From positions 1-5,888 of the forward strand of contig DXRF01000204.1 in the NCBI GenBank assembly GCA_019411205.1: a stretch of DNA of 5,888 nt. The letters run 5' to 3'. The first letter of the stretch is position 1. Every line of letters begins with the position of its first letter. The stretch is from Parabacteroides sp. Its GTDB lineage: Bacteria; Bacteroidota; Bacteroidia; Bacteroidales; Tannerellaceae. Positions 5,812-5,888 of this stretch are shown one piece after another. The position numbers were made by a program, and so were the translations under genes. The notes under the pieces were generated by a model that was not told where the DNA came from, searched no databases, and worked only from the letters and a program-made list of their open reading frames with translations.

Positions 5812-5868
5812 ATTTATGATTTATGATTTATGATTTATCATCGATGCATAAATCATAAATCATAAATC
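5812..5868. repeat. Heptad-repeat hairpin in the leader of waaA
   Basis: Three perfect copies of ATTTATG (5812-5832) and a fourth variant ATTTATC (5833-5839) are followed by three inverted copies CATAAAT (5847-5867). The arms pair perfectly over 21 bp with a 14-nt loop. Because the unit repeats, the arms can also slip to a second perfect 21-bp register (5818-5838 with 5848-5868) with a 9-nt loop. The loop region contains the palindrome CATCGATG (5839-5846). It lies 9 bp upstream of the waaA start codon, so it would be in the 5' leader of any transcript entering from the right. It could modulate translation initiation, end an upstream transcript, or be a dispersed intergenic element. Copy number may vary by replication slippage. 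Confidence 0.8.
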
Positions 5869-5888
5869 TGAAATCATAATTTCTCTAT

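Overview
The window looks like a chromosomal segment from a Bacteroidales bacterium, most like Parabacteroides or a near relative. The reasons are a WaaA of the Bacteroidetes type, a lipoprotein family-92 glycoside hydrolase, a signal-peptide-bearing PepC-like peptidase whose predicted mature end begins with Gln, start codons without Shine-Dalgarno sequences, a TAnnTTTG-type -7 promoter element, and AT-rich intergenic DNA around genes of balanced composition. The genus is an inference; no rRNA or other marker is present.

Layout, left to right. 1-205: AT-rich leader with a 21-bp-phased direct repeat and a probable -7 element. 206-1594 (+): exported papain-type (C1B, bleomycin hydrolase/PepC) peptidase with all catalytic residues. 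1595-2146: 552 bp between convergent genes, with no convincing gene but dense in repeats: a long heptad-built hairpin, four 22-bp tandem dyads, a 15-bp direct repeat 80 bp apart, and a GC-rich hairpin that probably ends the next gene. 2147-4471 (-): GH92 exo-alpha-mannosidase lipoprotein. 4485-4562: strong intrinsic terminator squeezed between waaA and the GH92 gene. 4576-5802 (-): WaaA (KdtA), Kdo transferase of lipid A assembly. 5803-5888: a second heptad-built hairpin directly before waaA.

How the genes fit together. The three genes are not an obvious pathway. WaaA is core envelope biosynthesis at the inner membrane, the GH92 enzyme trims terminal mannose from glycans at the outer membrane, and the PepC-like enzyme processes peptides in the periplasm. 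waaA and the GH92 gene are co-directional, but a textbook terminator lies between them and ends 13 nt before the GH92 start codon. This raises the question of how the GH92 gene is transcribed.

Nothing here is clearly a new defence, mobile or biosynthetic system. The most interesting material is noncoding: two hairpins at gene borders whose arms are each three copies of a 7-nt unit although their sequences are unrelated, the exact 22-bp-period dyad array, and the terminator-as-leader arrangement before the GH92 gene.
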